Assembly (NCBI RefSeq): GCF_047495875.1
Contig: NC_092497.1
Coordinates: forward strand, 79,679,749 to 79,743,748
Origin: Pithys albifrons albifrons
Taxonomy: Eukaryota > Chordata > Aves > Passeriformes > Thamnophilidae
DNA length: 64,000 nt
Direction: 5' to 3'
This document shows positions 22,883 through 36,254 of this stretch, in pieces; within the stretch, counting starts at the first letter, position 1; each line of letters opens with the position of its first letter. Below the pieces are notes generated by a model. That model was not told the origin of the DNA. It saw nothing but the letters and a program-made list of their open reading frames with translations, and ran no database searches. Both the position numbers and the translations under genes were made by a program.

Positions 22883-22883
<1 letters not shown>

Positions 22884-25800
22884 TTTCTGACTTTTGCAAA
22901 ATTATTTATATCCAAACTTCCTACAGATGGAGCTATAATGCAGTTTCTAAGGGCCTGCTTTCTTTTACAGCCAATAAAGTGATGGCATCTTCACAACTAT
23001 GCTTCTTGTTTAGATGCCTTATGGTGTGTTTCCAATTTACTTGTCTTTTCCTTGAGTAAGTATTTTTCAGAAAGGGCTAGTTTTAAAGGTACTGCTTCTG
23101 CTAGGGTGTGTATTATGCAAAAATACTCCAAACTTTGAGATTTCTGAGGTTTATTTTCTAACCATTTAATGCTTTCTAACCATTTAATGCATTTAGCCTA
23201 TTCCTTCTCTCAATCCTTTATTTAACATAGCAGCTAAGAGAAGGAGAAAATAATGAAGAACATATTTGAAGAAAGCAGAAAAAGACATGGGCTCAGTCAC
23301 ACTGCTGTAGCGTTCTACTGTTCTTGCATGCTTTTTGCTGTTTTGTCTTTTCTGTTATCTGACATATTGAAGACTTTGGGACTAAAGCCATTTTCTCCAT
23401 ATGTGGGGTTCTGTGCATAACAGTCTCAAGCCTTGTTTTAGAAAAAGGACAAATGGTTGCAATTTTATTTTCCATGGGGTCCTCCAGAGAGTTAAAGAGC
23501 CATCTTAAATTGTGCCTTACAGACCCCTCAGATACTTTTTACCAAAGTTCTCAGGCTTCCTGATCTTTTATTGTGCCACTTACCTAGCAGACAATAAATA
23601 AGAAAGTGCCTGGTCTGGCACCATGGACAGAGGCCCCCTATGAAGTGGCTGCAGTTACGGACAGTATATTCCTGACAAGTCTTAGTCATGTATGTAACTA
23701 AATTATTTAATTATCTGAACAGAATTAGCTGCATTGGTAGATTTTGAGTGTGGACAAAACCAACAATGCCTTTTCTATGAAATATCTGCAGTTTGGGGGA
23801 TTTTGGAATTGACAATGGAGGCTGAAAGATTTGGCAGTTGTATTCTAGTCCATGTAGTCTGAGAGTAATAGCAAAGACCATGCTGAATCAATGGTCTAAT
23901 CTTGTAGCATGATCGTGACAGGATGCTCTTTTGTAGTGGTTCTCTGCCCTCCAAAACACATTTTTGGCTCCCTTTATATTCTCTATTGCTACATCTAATA
24001 AACACATAAAGCTCTAGCCCTGGGAGAATATGATCATGGGACTTTCATTTTTGTTTTGTTCATGAGAAATTGATTTCAACTTGAAGATGTTTGCTGTCCC
24101 TGAAGGATATTATACTTCAGACACAGCTTCTGGAGTTTTCAGCACTGCATTTTAATTAGCCATACTGACTGATCAGGAAAAAAAGAGAATGAGGGGACTT
24201 TGTGATGTATATGTCCTAAAATTATTCTTATCATCCATTTCATGTTCATTTGTCACGCATTTATAGCTGCAAGTTCCTTGCTGATATGCTGGGACATCTT
24301 AGTCAAGTGCAATCCTACATTAGCCACACCTGCAAGTGGGTTTTCAAGACTAGGGAGAGATGCTGGGCTCCTTGGCCCTGAAACAAGGCACTGCATCCTA
24401 ACACAATGACACATGTCAAACCTCTTTGCCTAAGAAGGTAGGCTCCTTTTGCTCAGTGTTATCTTCCATTAGCCAGTAGCCTATTTTGCTGTATTCATCA
24501 TGTGCAAAATAAAAATTTGATTTATTCATCCTTCTATTAACCAGTAGTCTACTTTGATTTATTAATTATGTGCAAAATACAGGGAACAAATCCTCTGCTA
24601 GAGGCCCTAGCAGTCCATTTTGAGAGAATGCTAATTTTACCTAGCAACTGAGAACAGATAGAGGAATGAAGAAGAGATTCTTATGGGTCAAAAATATAGG
24701 CAAAGGGTCTCCAGAATAGCAGGGAGAATAATTTCTAGCTGAATTTATGATCTGTAGTGGTGATAATGTTAAGCTGCAGTCCCTGAATTGTGTCCTATGG
24801 TAAATAATTGTCTTACTGCAGAAGATAATCTGTTTGTGGCCAATGTCTATTTATCTGGCACCATTCAAAGAATGGAAGTGCTCCTTGTCTGGTGAGGTAG
24901 ACCTCCAAAGTGCCCCCGGTGACTAAAAGTAACAAAAATGAATCTCAGTGGATCACTTATGAACTAACAGGGTGTATGAATCTATTGGCTTTGTGCTCAT
25001 GATGCTAAATAGAATAACACTTAGAAATACTACGGAACATGGAAACTATTACCTTTTCTAAACAAGCTCTTCAGAATTGAATCATAAAAGATCTGAATCC
25101 CAGTAGTCATTGATAGATTCAGCTGATATTATAACTTTGTATAATGATGACTTTGGAAAACTTCAAGTTCTGAGAAATAAAAACTTGTTTCATGTTTTCC
25201 ATTCCATGCCTCAGGACTTAAGCCAGTTTTTCTTTTGACTGTACACCTGTAGCCAGGACCAGTCAGCCTTCTCTGACAGCTATTATCAAGACTATGAACC
25301 AAGGACAATTTGATGGTAAAAAGTAATCTGAATGTTACATCTTGAAAGACAGATTGTGATGATAATGGGTCCTCTTCTATATAAATGATACTAAAATTTT
25401 ATCCTCCAGTGACATGCTGAGGATGCTCTTAAAAAAAACCCAAAAAAATTGGTCTCCCAGTTAAACTGAAAGCTGTCCAGAAGAAAAAGTTTATGATACA
25501 ACTGAGATGTTGGCTTTAAAGTTCAATGCAATTTGATTAAGGAATACTTTTTGGGTTGTGTTACAGAAATGCCTGAATATGTTGAAGGAAACGCTCTACC
25601 TTTCCTTCCCATGGCTGCCTGAGGTGCTGTTAATTATCAGAGATGCACCTTCCAAGTTCACACGAAGACCACACAGTTTATATCTGAATACCTGTAGGAA
25701 ATACATTAATGACTGTAAGCTTCTATGACAGTAGAGGCATGCCATGCAAAGAAAGGGTACTAAACTGGGTAGTAGAAGAATTGAAACATGAGTCAGGTTG

Positions 25801-28091
25801 CTTGTAGCTTCTGTGTATTTTGTGCACTTTTTCTTGCTTTGATTGGGGAAAAGGGCTACAGTCTTCCTCAGGATCCAGATGCTGCTATGTGAGTCTCTTA
25901 TGGGTACTACTTGTAAAGTTTACACTGTGTATAAACTAGACAGAAGGTTGTGTGCTGTGAAAAGGCACACTGCCACAAAAGTAAAGTAGCTGTCAGAAGA
26001 GGGAGAAGAATGTGCTGTGCCAGATTCAGTCCCAAGGATTAAGTATTTCCCCCCTTGCTGGCGTCTGTAAAACTTAGTACATCCTTAGTGCCTTCAGTTT
26101 ACTAAAGAATGTGTCCGCTCTTTAGCTAGACAGAACTAATATGATTTCCATAGTCATTTATCCAATTTACCACAGTCTGACTTTTACCTTAATCAATTCT
26201 AACCACTGTAGTCTTTTGTGTCTGTCTCAGCTTACATTTTGTTCCCTAAACTGTTTTGGTCTAACACCTCATCTCTACGCATACACATCCTAGTATAGAG
26301 GGCTTGAAGCTGCTCCGTGGTATTAAAACACAAAATTAAAAGCAGCCTGAGAAGAGTTGATAATTGATAACATTTGTTATTAACATTGTTCCTGTTCTTC
26401 ATGACTTCCTCAGTAACTGAGGATGATCCTTTAATCTAAAGTTTCCTGGAAGTCCTAAGGCCATGTTCTAGTGATCTCAGTTAGACATGTTTCCTTATCA
26501 GGCCCTAGACTAAAATTTATACACAGTTACTGACTTGGCTGTGTAAGTTTATGATGATGTTCATCCAAGTGTTACAAACAAAGATTTGGTTTTGAGATTT
26601 CAAGTTCAGCCATATAGATTATTTCTGAATCAAATAACCCATCTTTCATATTCTGTGCCACATAACCTCCAGAAGAATCCGATTCAACAGCCAAGAGAAA
26701 TCACTCAACACTCGCTTGATATTTAACACCAGCATCTGGGAGGGCAACCCAGGTGTCGAGTGAGAGGAAATGGCAACACCCTTTTAGCTAGAGTGCACCA
26801 TCTGACCTTGTGTGTCTTTCCTGCTTCTTGTCAAGCAAGTCCTCAGTTTTGGTTTGAAATGTCAGCTCCTTTTCCTTAATAACCAACTCCCACTTGTAAG
26901 GTGGAGTGCTGAAGGCGCAAGCCTAAGTTCAAGAAGAAAGCCTTCCTATCCTCAGTAAGTTAACATGGAGAGCATCCAAGTACAGGAAGATAAGGAAAAA
27001 AGGTTTGATAGCAATCTGTCAATGGATCCATACCACATTAATCTTGTAAAAGATACTAGATGGTAAACAAAACATGAAAATGAGCAGAAAGGAAAAGTGG
27101 GAGGTAAACCCAAAAGCTTTATCTGAAACAGAAGATACATGCAATGAAAGATGTAGAGTTTATCTTTGTAATTTCCTTGGTACAATGAAGTATTTGGAAT
27201 GCCAATTCCTCCATCCTTTCTTTCACATTCCCTCAGTATTTTAGTATATATTTTATAGATGGAATCAGGACACTTTAAGACACTTCTAGAAATTGTTTGC
27301 CTCAAAATCTGTGGAGCATGCCGTGGATGACTATGTGATCTTATTTTCACTTCTGGTAGAAACATCTTGTAGAAAAATAAAAGGTATTTCAGCTCTATTT
27401 TTCTTGAATTAGACATTCCAAAATTCAGTCAGTTCTGGTGGGATTTGTCAGCCTTGCATAAGGGATACAATGGTGAGCCTCAAAAAGTTTTAATTAGCAT
27501 TGGAGCAGCTTAGACCAGTACTGCACTTCTTTGGGGATTCAGAGGGAGAAGCCTAGCACTGGGGGGATTTAATTGGTTTGTTTGTTTGTTTGGGTTTTGG
27601 GATTTTTTCTTTGAGAATGTGAGGGGAAAAGTGGTAGTAGAAGCGCTGGCTGACTGCCAGAACCTAAGGAAGATTGCTTCCTGTGGAATGGTAAAGCTTG
27701 ATAGGAGATAATTCCTTATTTGGTTGCCAAAAACCAACTTAAGCTTGCCTAAACCTGGGCATGATAGAGGCATTTGTAGAGTCTATCAGCAGTGAAGACT
27801 CTAATACGAATCTGCGTCCAAAAGTGGTGGGAGGGTTTTAGGGTTTATGCTTATTTTGGATTCAGAGTATCCAAGGGACAGAGTTTTATGTGAGCCTGTA
27901 AGAGAAGTGGAGGCCAGATGTAAAAGCTGAAATGTCAGGAAGAAAAAAGAAGTTCTCACAGTGACCTGCCAAGAGTGAGAGTACAGAAAACACATTTATA
28001 ATCTTCAGTGTCATTGTAGAGTGCTGTGCATACCTATCCCAGATGTGGGTGAGTGACAATTAATGAGAACAATTATCAGGATGATGATTTT

Positions 28092-28096
<5 letters not shown>
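22883..28096. other. Long non-coding interval
   Basis: AT-rich DNA without recognisable coding sequence. The longest frame, 154 codons on the minus strand at 27416-26952, has no recognisable motif and is within chance length. Small duplications occur at 23159-23195 (TTTCTAACCATTTAATGC twice) and 24463-24580, and a (TTTG)n tract near 27576-27592. Confidence 0.55.
24463..24580. repeat. Two-copy tandem duplication, offset about 68 bp
   Basis: The block CCATTAGCCAGTAGCC...CATGTGCAAAATA is followed 68 bases later by a diverged copy, CTATTAACCAGTAGTC...TATGTGCAAAATA. The copies differ at several sites, so the duplication is old. Confidence 0.8.

Positions 28097-28130
<34 letters not shown>
28097..28130. 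repeat. Poly(T) tract of 34 bases
   Basis: An uninterrupted run of 34 T. On the minus strand it is a poly(A), but no retrotransposed body is recognised next to it. Confidence 0.95.
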
Positions 28131-28133
<3 letters not shown>

Positions 28134-28894
28134 ACATGGTCCTAGTAAACACATCTAGATCCTTGGGTACAGAAATATACCATGAAAAATTTCTCTGATT
28201 TGTGTATGCTGTATATGTATTCATATGCTTAAATGTACATTCCCCAATTTGTGATTCTTTAAAAACTATAGATGTATACTTAGTTGATCATCCAATAAGA
28301 AGAGCAAAATACTATTCTGTGACTATTAGCACTAAATTCTTTCCTGTCCATTAACAACAGTACACTGAAAAATAAAAAAGATAGTTTTCAAAAATTTCAC
28401 AAAAGTAAATTTCTCCATTATTAACTGAGTATACAAGGGAAATATTTATCCTTTATATTGATCAAGAATGATATCTTGTCCTGAGCTTTCAAATTCAATT
28501 TTTTAAAGTATGTAATCATTATTAAGCATAGTGTTTCAGTAATATTCCTACCTAGTGCCTAATACTGCAATGGATTGTCCACTCAATCCTCATCCTCATG
28601 AAAAATGTCACTCCTAGTAGGAAACTGGTGTGAATTCTGGTTTCTCTTACACTGGTGAGTAATGCTGCTGGATTGAATTTACCACCATTACCCTTGTTCT
28701 GTCTTTCTCAAATTATGTTATCACACAAAATCCAAAAATCTTTATAGAAATTTTCTTAGCAGTGGTGGACTTTCGGTGGGATGGAGAAATGGTCAATTGG
28801 CTCTACATTCTCAATGCTCCAAGTTTGTATTGCTTAAAAACAGTAGAAGTAAGGTTTGGGTACCAAAGGGCATTTGAAACAAGGCTGTAGTTTC
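28131..28894. other. Non-coding interval, nothing recognised
   Basis: AT-rich sequence with no gene or repeat family recognised. Confidence 0.55.
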
Positions 28895-29104
28895 AAAATG
28901 TTAAGGTGAGGCAATGGAATGTTGCCTAAAATGTTGTGAATGCCCCATACCTTGAAGTGTTTAAGGCCAGATTGGATGGAGCTCTGAGCAACCTGATCTA
29001 GTGGAAGGTGAACGTTCCAACTCCCCTGTCTGCGACAGGGGGGGCTGAACAAGATGATCTTTCCTTTAAGGTCCCTTCCAATTGAAACCGTTCTATGATT
29101 CTAT
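28895..29104 (+). mobile_element. CR1 LINE 3' UTR fragment
   Basis: The plus strand carries the CR1 3' UTR: GAATGCCCCATACCTTGAAG, then AGATTGGATGGAGCTCTGAG, CAACCTGATCTAGTGGAAGG and GGTCCCTTCCAATTGAAACC, ending CCGTTCTATGATTCTATG at 29104. No ORF2 remains. Confidence 0.9.
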
Positions 29105-31003
29105 GCTCTGACAGAGCCAAGGACTGCAATTTGATTCAGTTTGCATACAAAAATGGCAGGGAAGTCAATCTTAGTCATGTAGTTAAAGTTGGAAGTAAAG
29201 CCAAAAGCATATCTAAAAGATCTAAATGCATGAGTAACGACATCTGAAAATAACATACACATTGGGTGGTAATTAAGACTCACAACATGATGTCTTATGA
29301 TTATTTTTACTATTTATACAAAAATTAGTTGGCCATCTTGAACAAGTTTCAGTATTGTCAGAAACATAAACCATTCCTAAAGAAAAATTTAAAAGATGTG
29401 CTATAAAAATATAAAAAACTGGTAAGAAGAAAAGCTTATTATGTACTTTATATAAAATCTAATGTGTTTTTTAAGCAGTAATGAAAATACCAGTCATATT
29501 TTTGAACTAAAGTTACATATCCTTTTTCTGTGACTAGCCTTTGCTTCATTTACTGAGAGGATATGAAAGACTGATGAAAGGAATGCCTTAATAACCATGT
29601 ATACATGAAGTATGTGCATTTACAAAGTTGAACCTTTAATTGTAAGAATTATGATAGAGATTTTTGACAGGGGGATGACAAACTGCTTGAATCTTGTTTC
29701 TCTGCTAAGTAGTGATAAGACCATAATGAAATGAATGTTTATGTAAGACCATTGAAGACAACATGGACTGTCTACTACTGCCAGGAATTTTGTCAATAGT
29801 AATCTTCTCAGCCCTGGCTATGAGTTTCTGAGAGGGTAACAGGGATGACATGAATGGAGAATAAATTATTGTCCAAGATTTAAGTCAGTCCACTAGATAC
29901 TGATCTAAATATCTGTTAACACTAAATGAGGCACTCAGGCCTCCTTTGGAATCAACAAGGGGTTCTTAGTTCCAAACAGTTCGCCTGCAAGAAAATTATC
30001 TGAGAGTGTCTCTCAGAAAATAACATCTTCATTCTGTTTATCTGCTTCCAAATGAAGGCAATTATGCTGATCTGTGCTAGCACTATGAAATTAATTATTA
30101 GCAGTTGAAATTTTTTTGTTGCCCTAAGTCTTTTGACATGAGATATTACTGTTATATTAAAATCATGCGTACTCATCTTCAGTTTATGCAACCAAAATTT
30201 TTAACCTAGAAATCAATACTCAACTTGCTTTTATTAACATGAAAGGTTTTCATGCTTTTCCAACCTACAGGACATGTATTCCCCTGTTGCTGATGAGGGA
30301 GAGCTTATAATTGATGACAGTTCACATTGCAAGAATTTAAATTAAATCTGACATTGCTTTCTGCTATGGAGAGGGTTTTTTTTTATCACAGACAATTTAA
30401 AGGTCACAATAAGCTTTCCTTATTAGCAAAATATCTCCTTTTGTGTTAAACATCATCCAGTGCCTCCAAAAAGAGAAAGTCAAGGTTAACCTTAACTTCA
30501 TATGAAAGAAACAGACGTGTTAAAAAATCCCTAATATTGAACATCTAATTTCTGTGATTCTATTTTGAAAATATTTTCCACATTACAAAGTTACCTGGGG
30601 CTATTCTATCAAATGTTCAACATGTAATTAAAATATTCAAATGTTATGTGAGAAATAAAAACTTTGGTTAACTGAGGCCTGAATAAATATTTCAGGATGT
30701 GGTCTTACTTACAGCAGATATACGGTTTTTTCATCACTTGCTTTTTATATGATAAAAGATGGAAGGGAAAAGAAGGAATCTGATAAAAACCAAAACATAA
30801 AAGAAGGTGATTCCAGAAACACATTTGAGACCATTCCAATTCCAGCTTTAATTTCAGTCCTGTCTTTACATCCACCTTTTCATTAAGAAATCTTTCTTGT
30901 ACTCATTATATGCAGGCATGTATGATTAAAAAAATTAGTGCATGTGATATCTTATATTTGTGACATGAAGTCTTGCTTCTAATGCTGAGTAGTTTTATCC
31001 CCC
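29105..31003. other. Non-coding interval, nothing recognised
   Basis: AT-rich DNA with only chance ORFs of up to about 80 codons. Confidence 0.55.
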
Positions 31004-31696
31004 TGTCCTAGTTCAGCAGGTAGGACCAGTGTATTCTCCACCCTGTATGTAATTTCTTATGAACTGTTAACAATGGACCATTTGTAGCAGCTGCCCAGGG
31101 CACACCTGACCCTGCAGGCTGAAAGCTGGGTGTGAAAGAAGCCTGTGAGATAAGACCTGTGATAACTCCCCTCTAGGAAGTCGTTAGCACCTCCACATCC
31201 AGCCTGAGGGGGTGTGTCTGCTAATTGGCCATCAACAATTTCAAAAATACTCCATGACTCAGAGTTAGATCACCCACTGTGGAACTCCCTGCCCTGGGGG
31301 AGGTACAGGCATTCCCACCTAGACCTGAGGGTATATAATCTTGGGGTTTGGGAACTTCTGGGACCATTCATCAGATCCAGAGGAGGACCAGAACCTCGAC
31401 AGGACTGCAACCACCACTCTCAACCAGACTGTGACTGTCATCCTCACCAACAGGTTTTTCCCTTCCTTTTATTTTGGACTCAGGGGAACCATGTGAGGCT
31501 CAGCACAGGGGCTAATGAACACCATTGTGTTTGTGCCCCAGGGTGCTGGGTTATGCCTCTGGGTTTGTGGGTTTAAACCAATTTCTCTTTGTGTCATTGT
31601 ATTTATTGCAACATTTTTATTAAATTGTAACTCTGGTTTATAATCTCTCCTGAGCTGGGTTCATTTCTCCTACCGGTTTACCTTCAAACCAGTACA
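31004..31696 (+). mobile_element. Solo LTR, plus strand
   Basis: It begins TGTCCTAGTTCAGCAGG and ends CTTCAAACCAGTACA, so it has TG...CA termini. A TATA box (GGGTATATAATC, near 31332) lies about 290 bases before a TTTTTATTAAATTG polyadenylation-like region, the order expected for U3-R-U5. The 120-codon frame inside it has no recognisable domain. No matching target duplication is visible (CCCCC before, GCTCC after), so one end may be eroded. Its 3' end resembles the minus-strand end of the LTR at 16651-17437. Confidence 0.8.
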
Positions 31697-32126
31697 GCTC
31701 CACACCTTTTGATGTTTGGGAAAGCTTCATGTTGCTGGTTAAATTACAAATAATATCAACATTGGGTCCTAAGTACGCTGGGCTGCTGAAGCAACAGCTG
31801 AAGGAGTGGGTAGGATTGTCCAGAAAGGAGGCATGACTGGGATATCTTACCGAGGTTTTGACTTGGAGCCTACTGCCAGCAGAGCTCTCATGAAACAGAC
31901 AAAACCCCTCTACAGTGACAAATTGACCCCTCTGGTATAGGAGCATTGGCTGATGTTAGGAAATGCAAGTTGCATCTCCCTGTGGCAGTTTGTCCAAGTC
32001 TCAACCTCTAATTTTATTTATGTGATGTATACATTCCCTTCATTTTTGTTTTGTTTTGCTGAATTCAACTCTGATAAAAGTGACAGATTAATTGCATTTG
32101 GGAATTAAGTCATTGAAGATTGTAGA
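31697..32126. other. Flank between LTR and CR1, unassigned
   Basis: About 31700-31970 is somewhat GC-richer than the regional average and holds a 102-codon minus-strand frame without recognised motif. It could be ERV-derived, but I see no primer-binding site next to the LTR end. Confidence 0.35.
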
Positions 32127-32273
32127 TTCATAGAATCACAGAATTATTTAGTTTGGAAAAGACCTTAAAAGAGCATCTAGTGCCAACCCCCTGCCATATG
32201 CAGGAACACCTTCCATTGAATCAGGTTGTTCAGAGCCCCATCCAACCTGGCCTTGAGCACTTCCAGGAATCCA
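32127..32273 (-). mobile_element. CR1 LINE 3' end fragment
   Basis: The plus strand starts TTCATAGAATCACAGAATTA and continues through the reverse complement of the CR1 3' UTR (AGCCCCATCCAACCTGGCC, CTTGAGCACTTCCAGGAATC). It is about 150 bp long and moderately diverged. Confidence 0.92.
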
Positions 32274-35200
32274 GAATGTATTTCTTTAACGCTTTTTTAC
32301 TTGTTCAATTTTGAAAAATGTTTCAGCTAGGTCTAAAAATCACAGCTTAAAACCAGCAGGGGAGTCTTTCCCTTCTACTTGCATCCAGATATCTGTTCCA
32401 CACCTCGAAGTGCTATTTGTGTAATACAGCTGAGCAAAAGCCACATGGTTTGTCTATTCTCCGTAGGATAACACTTTAGAACAGTCAGTCAGACATCCAC
32501 ATGGAAATGTCTCTTAAAGATTCACAGGATTTTCCTGTTCTTAAAAAAAAAAATCAAAAAAAATCAAAAGGCAAAAATCTCAGAGCATTTACAAGCACAT
32601 GTTGAGATAACTAGAAAATATTGTTGAGGAATACATCTGGGGCAGGTGGCTGGGCTCCCAAGATGCCATTTGAAATGCAGATTGAAATGCAGATTGACAA
32701 GAGACAAGAGCCCAAGAAGTTGTGAACAGCCAGCCTTTGGGAGAACAAAGGCCATAAAAACAGGTGCTGCCAGTCTGGTGAAAAAATGGCTTTATGGAAC
32801 AGCTTTATGGAAGGAGACATCTGAGACTCTTCCATCGATAACCCAGGTCCAACCACTAAGGAAACCTCATCTGACTGCTTGAGAGAGTGAAGCAGGGCAT
32901 AGTGGGCTCACTGGAGCTGCATGGTGTGAAGAGACTTCGGTCCCAGCAGTGAGTCTCTGGCATTGGGAATGTGACTGCCAGGGAATCTTGTGAATGGTCA
33001 GACTGGGTAGCTTCCTCAGCAATATATGTCCATGTTTGTGAGGTAAAGCCTTGACTTCAACCACTAGTTGTGAGATATGTGGCAGAAAAACCCTCTCTAC
33101 AGCTACTGGTAGTTTGAATTGCATTTCTGTGAAAGCTTGAGGAGAGTCTAGAAAAGATCTGGTAGCTTTCTCCAGGGCCATCTCTGGAATTTGAATGCAT
33201 ATACTATACAATGAGGATGCTGCTTCTCATTTTCTCATTACGGAGGATCATTAAAAGAAGCTGCCATATCTTAGTTGCTAGACTTTAACTTATTATTGTG
33301 TCTTTGAGGGGCTTCTGTACTGCATACTAGGTAGAGAAGAAGAGTAAGGACATGCAAGTGAATAAATCATAATTTAAACATTGTTGCAAAGCATCCTCTG
33401 GTCTTCTAGTATTCCAACACAGAGGTTGTCTTCCATATGGTAAATCTTTAACTAGGAGAACACTTTAGCATGCTAGGATAAACAGGAGAACATCTACTAC
33501 TTGTTTCAGAGCTGATAAATAAAATTATAATTGTTTATATGTTTCCATTTTACTCCATGTGTGTAACATGAAGTGACAGCTTTGTGCAATGCAGTGGGGT
33601 TCTTTGTCATAAAAAATAGTGGTTGCCACCAAGTTAATGATTTGTATAATATGGAATTCTAGTTCAACACACAAAGTTTAGATAAATGACACAAGGATTA
33701 AATCTTTTATGATCAAACATTTCTGCTGATGTATATTTTCCATCTAATCTGCTCAATTTCTTTTTTTAAATCAGGTTGTTTTTATTGGACTATGAGTAGC
33801 AAATTCCTACAATTTTATAGCCATGTGACATTGTTGTCATTGCTTTTAGCACAGGAAATGGTACATCTGTTAGTAAAGAGACCAGAAGTACTCTCTCATG
33901 AGTCACTCAAAATCATCTGCCAAAACTAATTAAACTAATGCCAAATATGACAAGTTGGTTTAAAACCTGTAACAATTTATAGCACACTGACTTTGCCGGA
34001 AAAGGTAGAATATGGGAATGAATATAGTGGGAGGTTGGGGTGAAGAACTGAAGTGTATCACAGAAGAGATAAAGGTCCCTTATCCAATTTTCTTTTTACA
34101 ATTAATCTACCTATGTTGAAGTAGCCCAAAAACCATTTTCAGAGCCTTTGTTTTGTAGTTTTATTCATTGATTATTAAATTGCAAGTAACAGGAAAACTA
34201 TTCATAGTGCTTGAATTAAAATTTAATATTTCTCCAATTTTAATTATTATTTTAATAATTTAATAAAAATCAATGAAATTTTAATTATTATTCCAAGATG
34301 AGAACTTGTTTCAAACAAAATTTAGCATATCCTTGTATGGAAAGATTAATAGGACTTCATGGGACTCTCCTAAAGAGATTTGTGGATTTCTTAAGGAAAT
34401 TCAGAGTGAAATGCAGAGATCTTGTAAGCATTAAACCAAAGAATGCACTAAGAAGAGCAATGTCAGTTTTGTTAATGAAGACTGCAAAACAGCTTTTTAC
34501 CCATTACACTTGCAAAAGCAAAACACTGCATGACTAGCTAAGGCCTGTGGTCTAATTTTAACTTCAGAAATGCATATATACAGTGCATCAAGAAAGCTGA
34601 AATATCAATAATGATTGATCTGATTTTCACAAGCAATCATATATAATACTTAAACGAATTACTTCTTCTGAACTAAATAAGTACTTACTGTATGCATACA
34701 GTTTCTGAAATTACTATTTTTCATTTTTATAGCAAATATAATTATTAAAATGGTGCCAAAAGAGTACTGTAGAATTATTTAATCTAGATAAACCTTTACA
34801 TTTATTTTTTTATTCTTAAACATGTTCTTCTATGGTTGCAGCTTTTGGACCATACTGCATTATGCAGTCAATTAGGGACGCAAGGAGGAGAGATGAATTA
34901 TCTAGAGAAAGGAGCAAGGGCCTATCACCCTTGACATTTTTAGTACACAAAAGACCCTCCAACAAAACTAGGTTGCATCATCTGCCGCCCTGTCTTATAT
35001 CAATGGAGTGTGGAGAATTGAGCCTCAGTTTTTATCTTACTATCTGTCTCCAATGTCTGTCTTAACTGCCAAAAATTCTGTTGCTGGTGCTATGAACTCT
35101 TTGCTTTCTCGCACAAGTAGATGACTTTGCAGGTGTGTCTCTAACACCATGAAAACATTCTCTCTAATACTGCATTTTCCATAATATCTCACCCTGTTGC

Positions 35201-36254
35201 AGATTTCTCTTGCATACTGATTTCCTGTTTATAAAGGGAACATCTTCTGATAATTTAGCATATTTAGTGTTCTTAAACTAATATATAATCCCATTATGTG
35301 GGGGGAAGTATGTCATGTTACTTTGAATAAATAAATTAAAACATGTGTTGTCCAAAGTTCCCTGCCATGGAGTTAATGATCAAAACCTCCATAATCCTTT
35401 TCATTTGGAAAAATAATTTTTTATCTCTGATAGAAACTTTTGATCGTAACAGCTCCTGTTTGGTTTACTGCAATCATCTTAACCAGGACTGAATGATGAG
35501 ATTGATTTAAGAGATACAGCAAGATCAAAATATAAAACCATTTCCATGACATGCAAACTACTCAGAAACCCAATGTTGCAGTCATAATTGTTCACATACA
35601 CATAAAGTTTACTGCATGAAGGTTAGAAATTCTGTATTGTCTGAGCAGTAGTTTCTGAAATTGTTCCTCTTTGTAACTTCATATCTTGATGATGTTTTTA
35701 TTCTTTATCCTTTTGTTCCCAGAGGTATTCCAAGCTCACTGATTTTTAGGAACATGGTATAAAGTTCAATTGTTCCTTGAATTTCTCCTGAAAGGTGTGA
35801 GAAACAGGTTTGGCTTTTATATTAATAAAAGTCTCATTTATAAGCAAAGTATAATCCTGCCTACTGAATTTTACCTTTAAAGAGATAGATAAATAAATAA
35901 ATAAAACCTGCAGGGAAAGCGAATGGGAATGATAACTACAAATGCTGAAGTTTCAGTATGAACTATTGCAAAAATATTTATTGTTAAGATCACAGATAAG
36001 AATTGTATTGCTTAAAATCAATATTTTAAGCCTGAATAGAAATATTTATGCTCTAAGTGGAGAAAAAGCATAAATGTTATTCTTGCCTGACATTGACAAC
36101 TTTTGCGTTATGTTTTTTTTTCTTTTTTTTTTTAATAGAAGAGAACCACAAGATTTTCTTAGAATTCCATGTAAGGTGTAGATAGAGAAGAAATTTTAGA
36201 AAACTCTTGTATCAACCAGACCACACTTATAGCCTGTACAAAGTCAAAAGTCAT
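32274..36254. other. Long non-coding interval
   Basis: Mostly AT-rich. A GC-richer stretch at about 32640-33210 holds a 114-codon minus-strand frame (33211-32867) that I cannot assign. The block 34200-34290 is almost pure A/T with a repeated TTTTAATTATTATT. Nothing else is recognised. Confidence 0.5.

Noticed and set aside
26952..27416. 154-codon minus-strand frame in single-copy DNA
   Set aside because: With about 60% A+T, roughly 0.4 such frames are expected by chance in a window this size on both strands. It has no recognisable domain or splice context.
28097..28130. Poly(A) tail of a processed pseudogene on the minus strand
   Set aside because: No gene-like body or target duplication is seen on the side where it would be expected.
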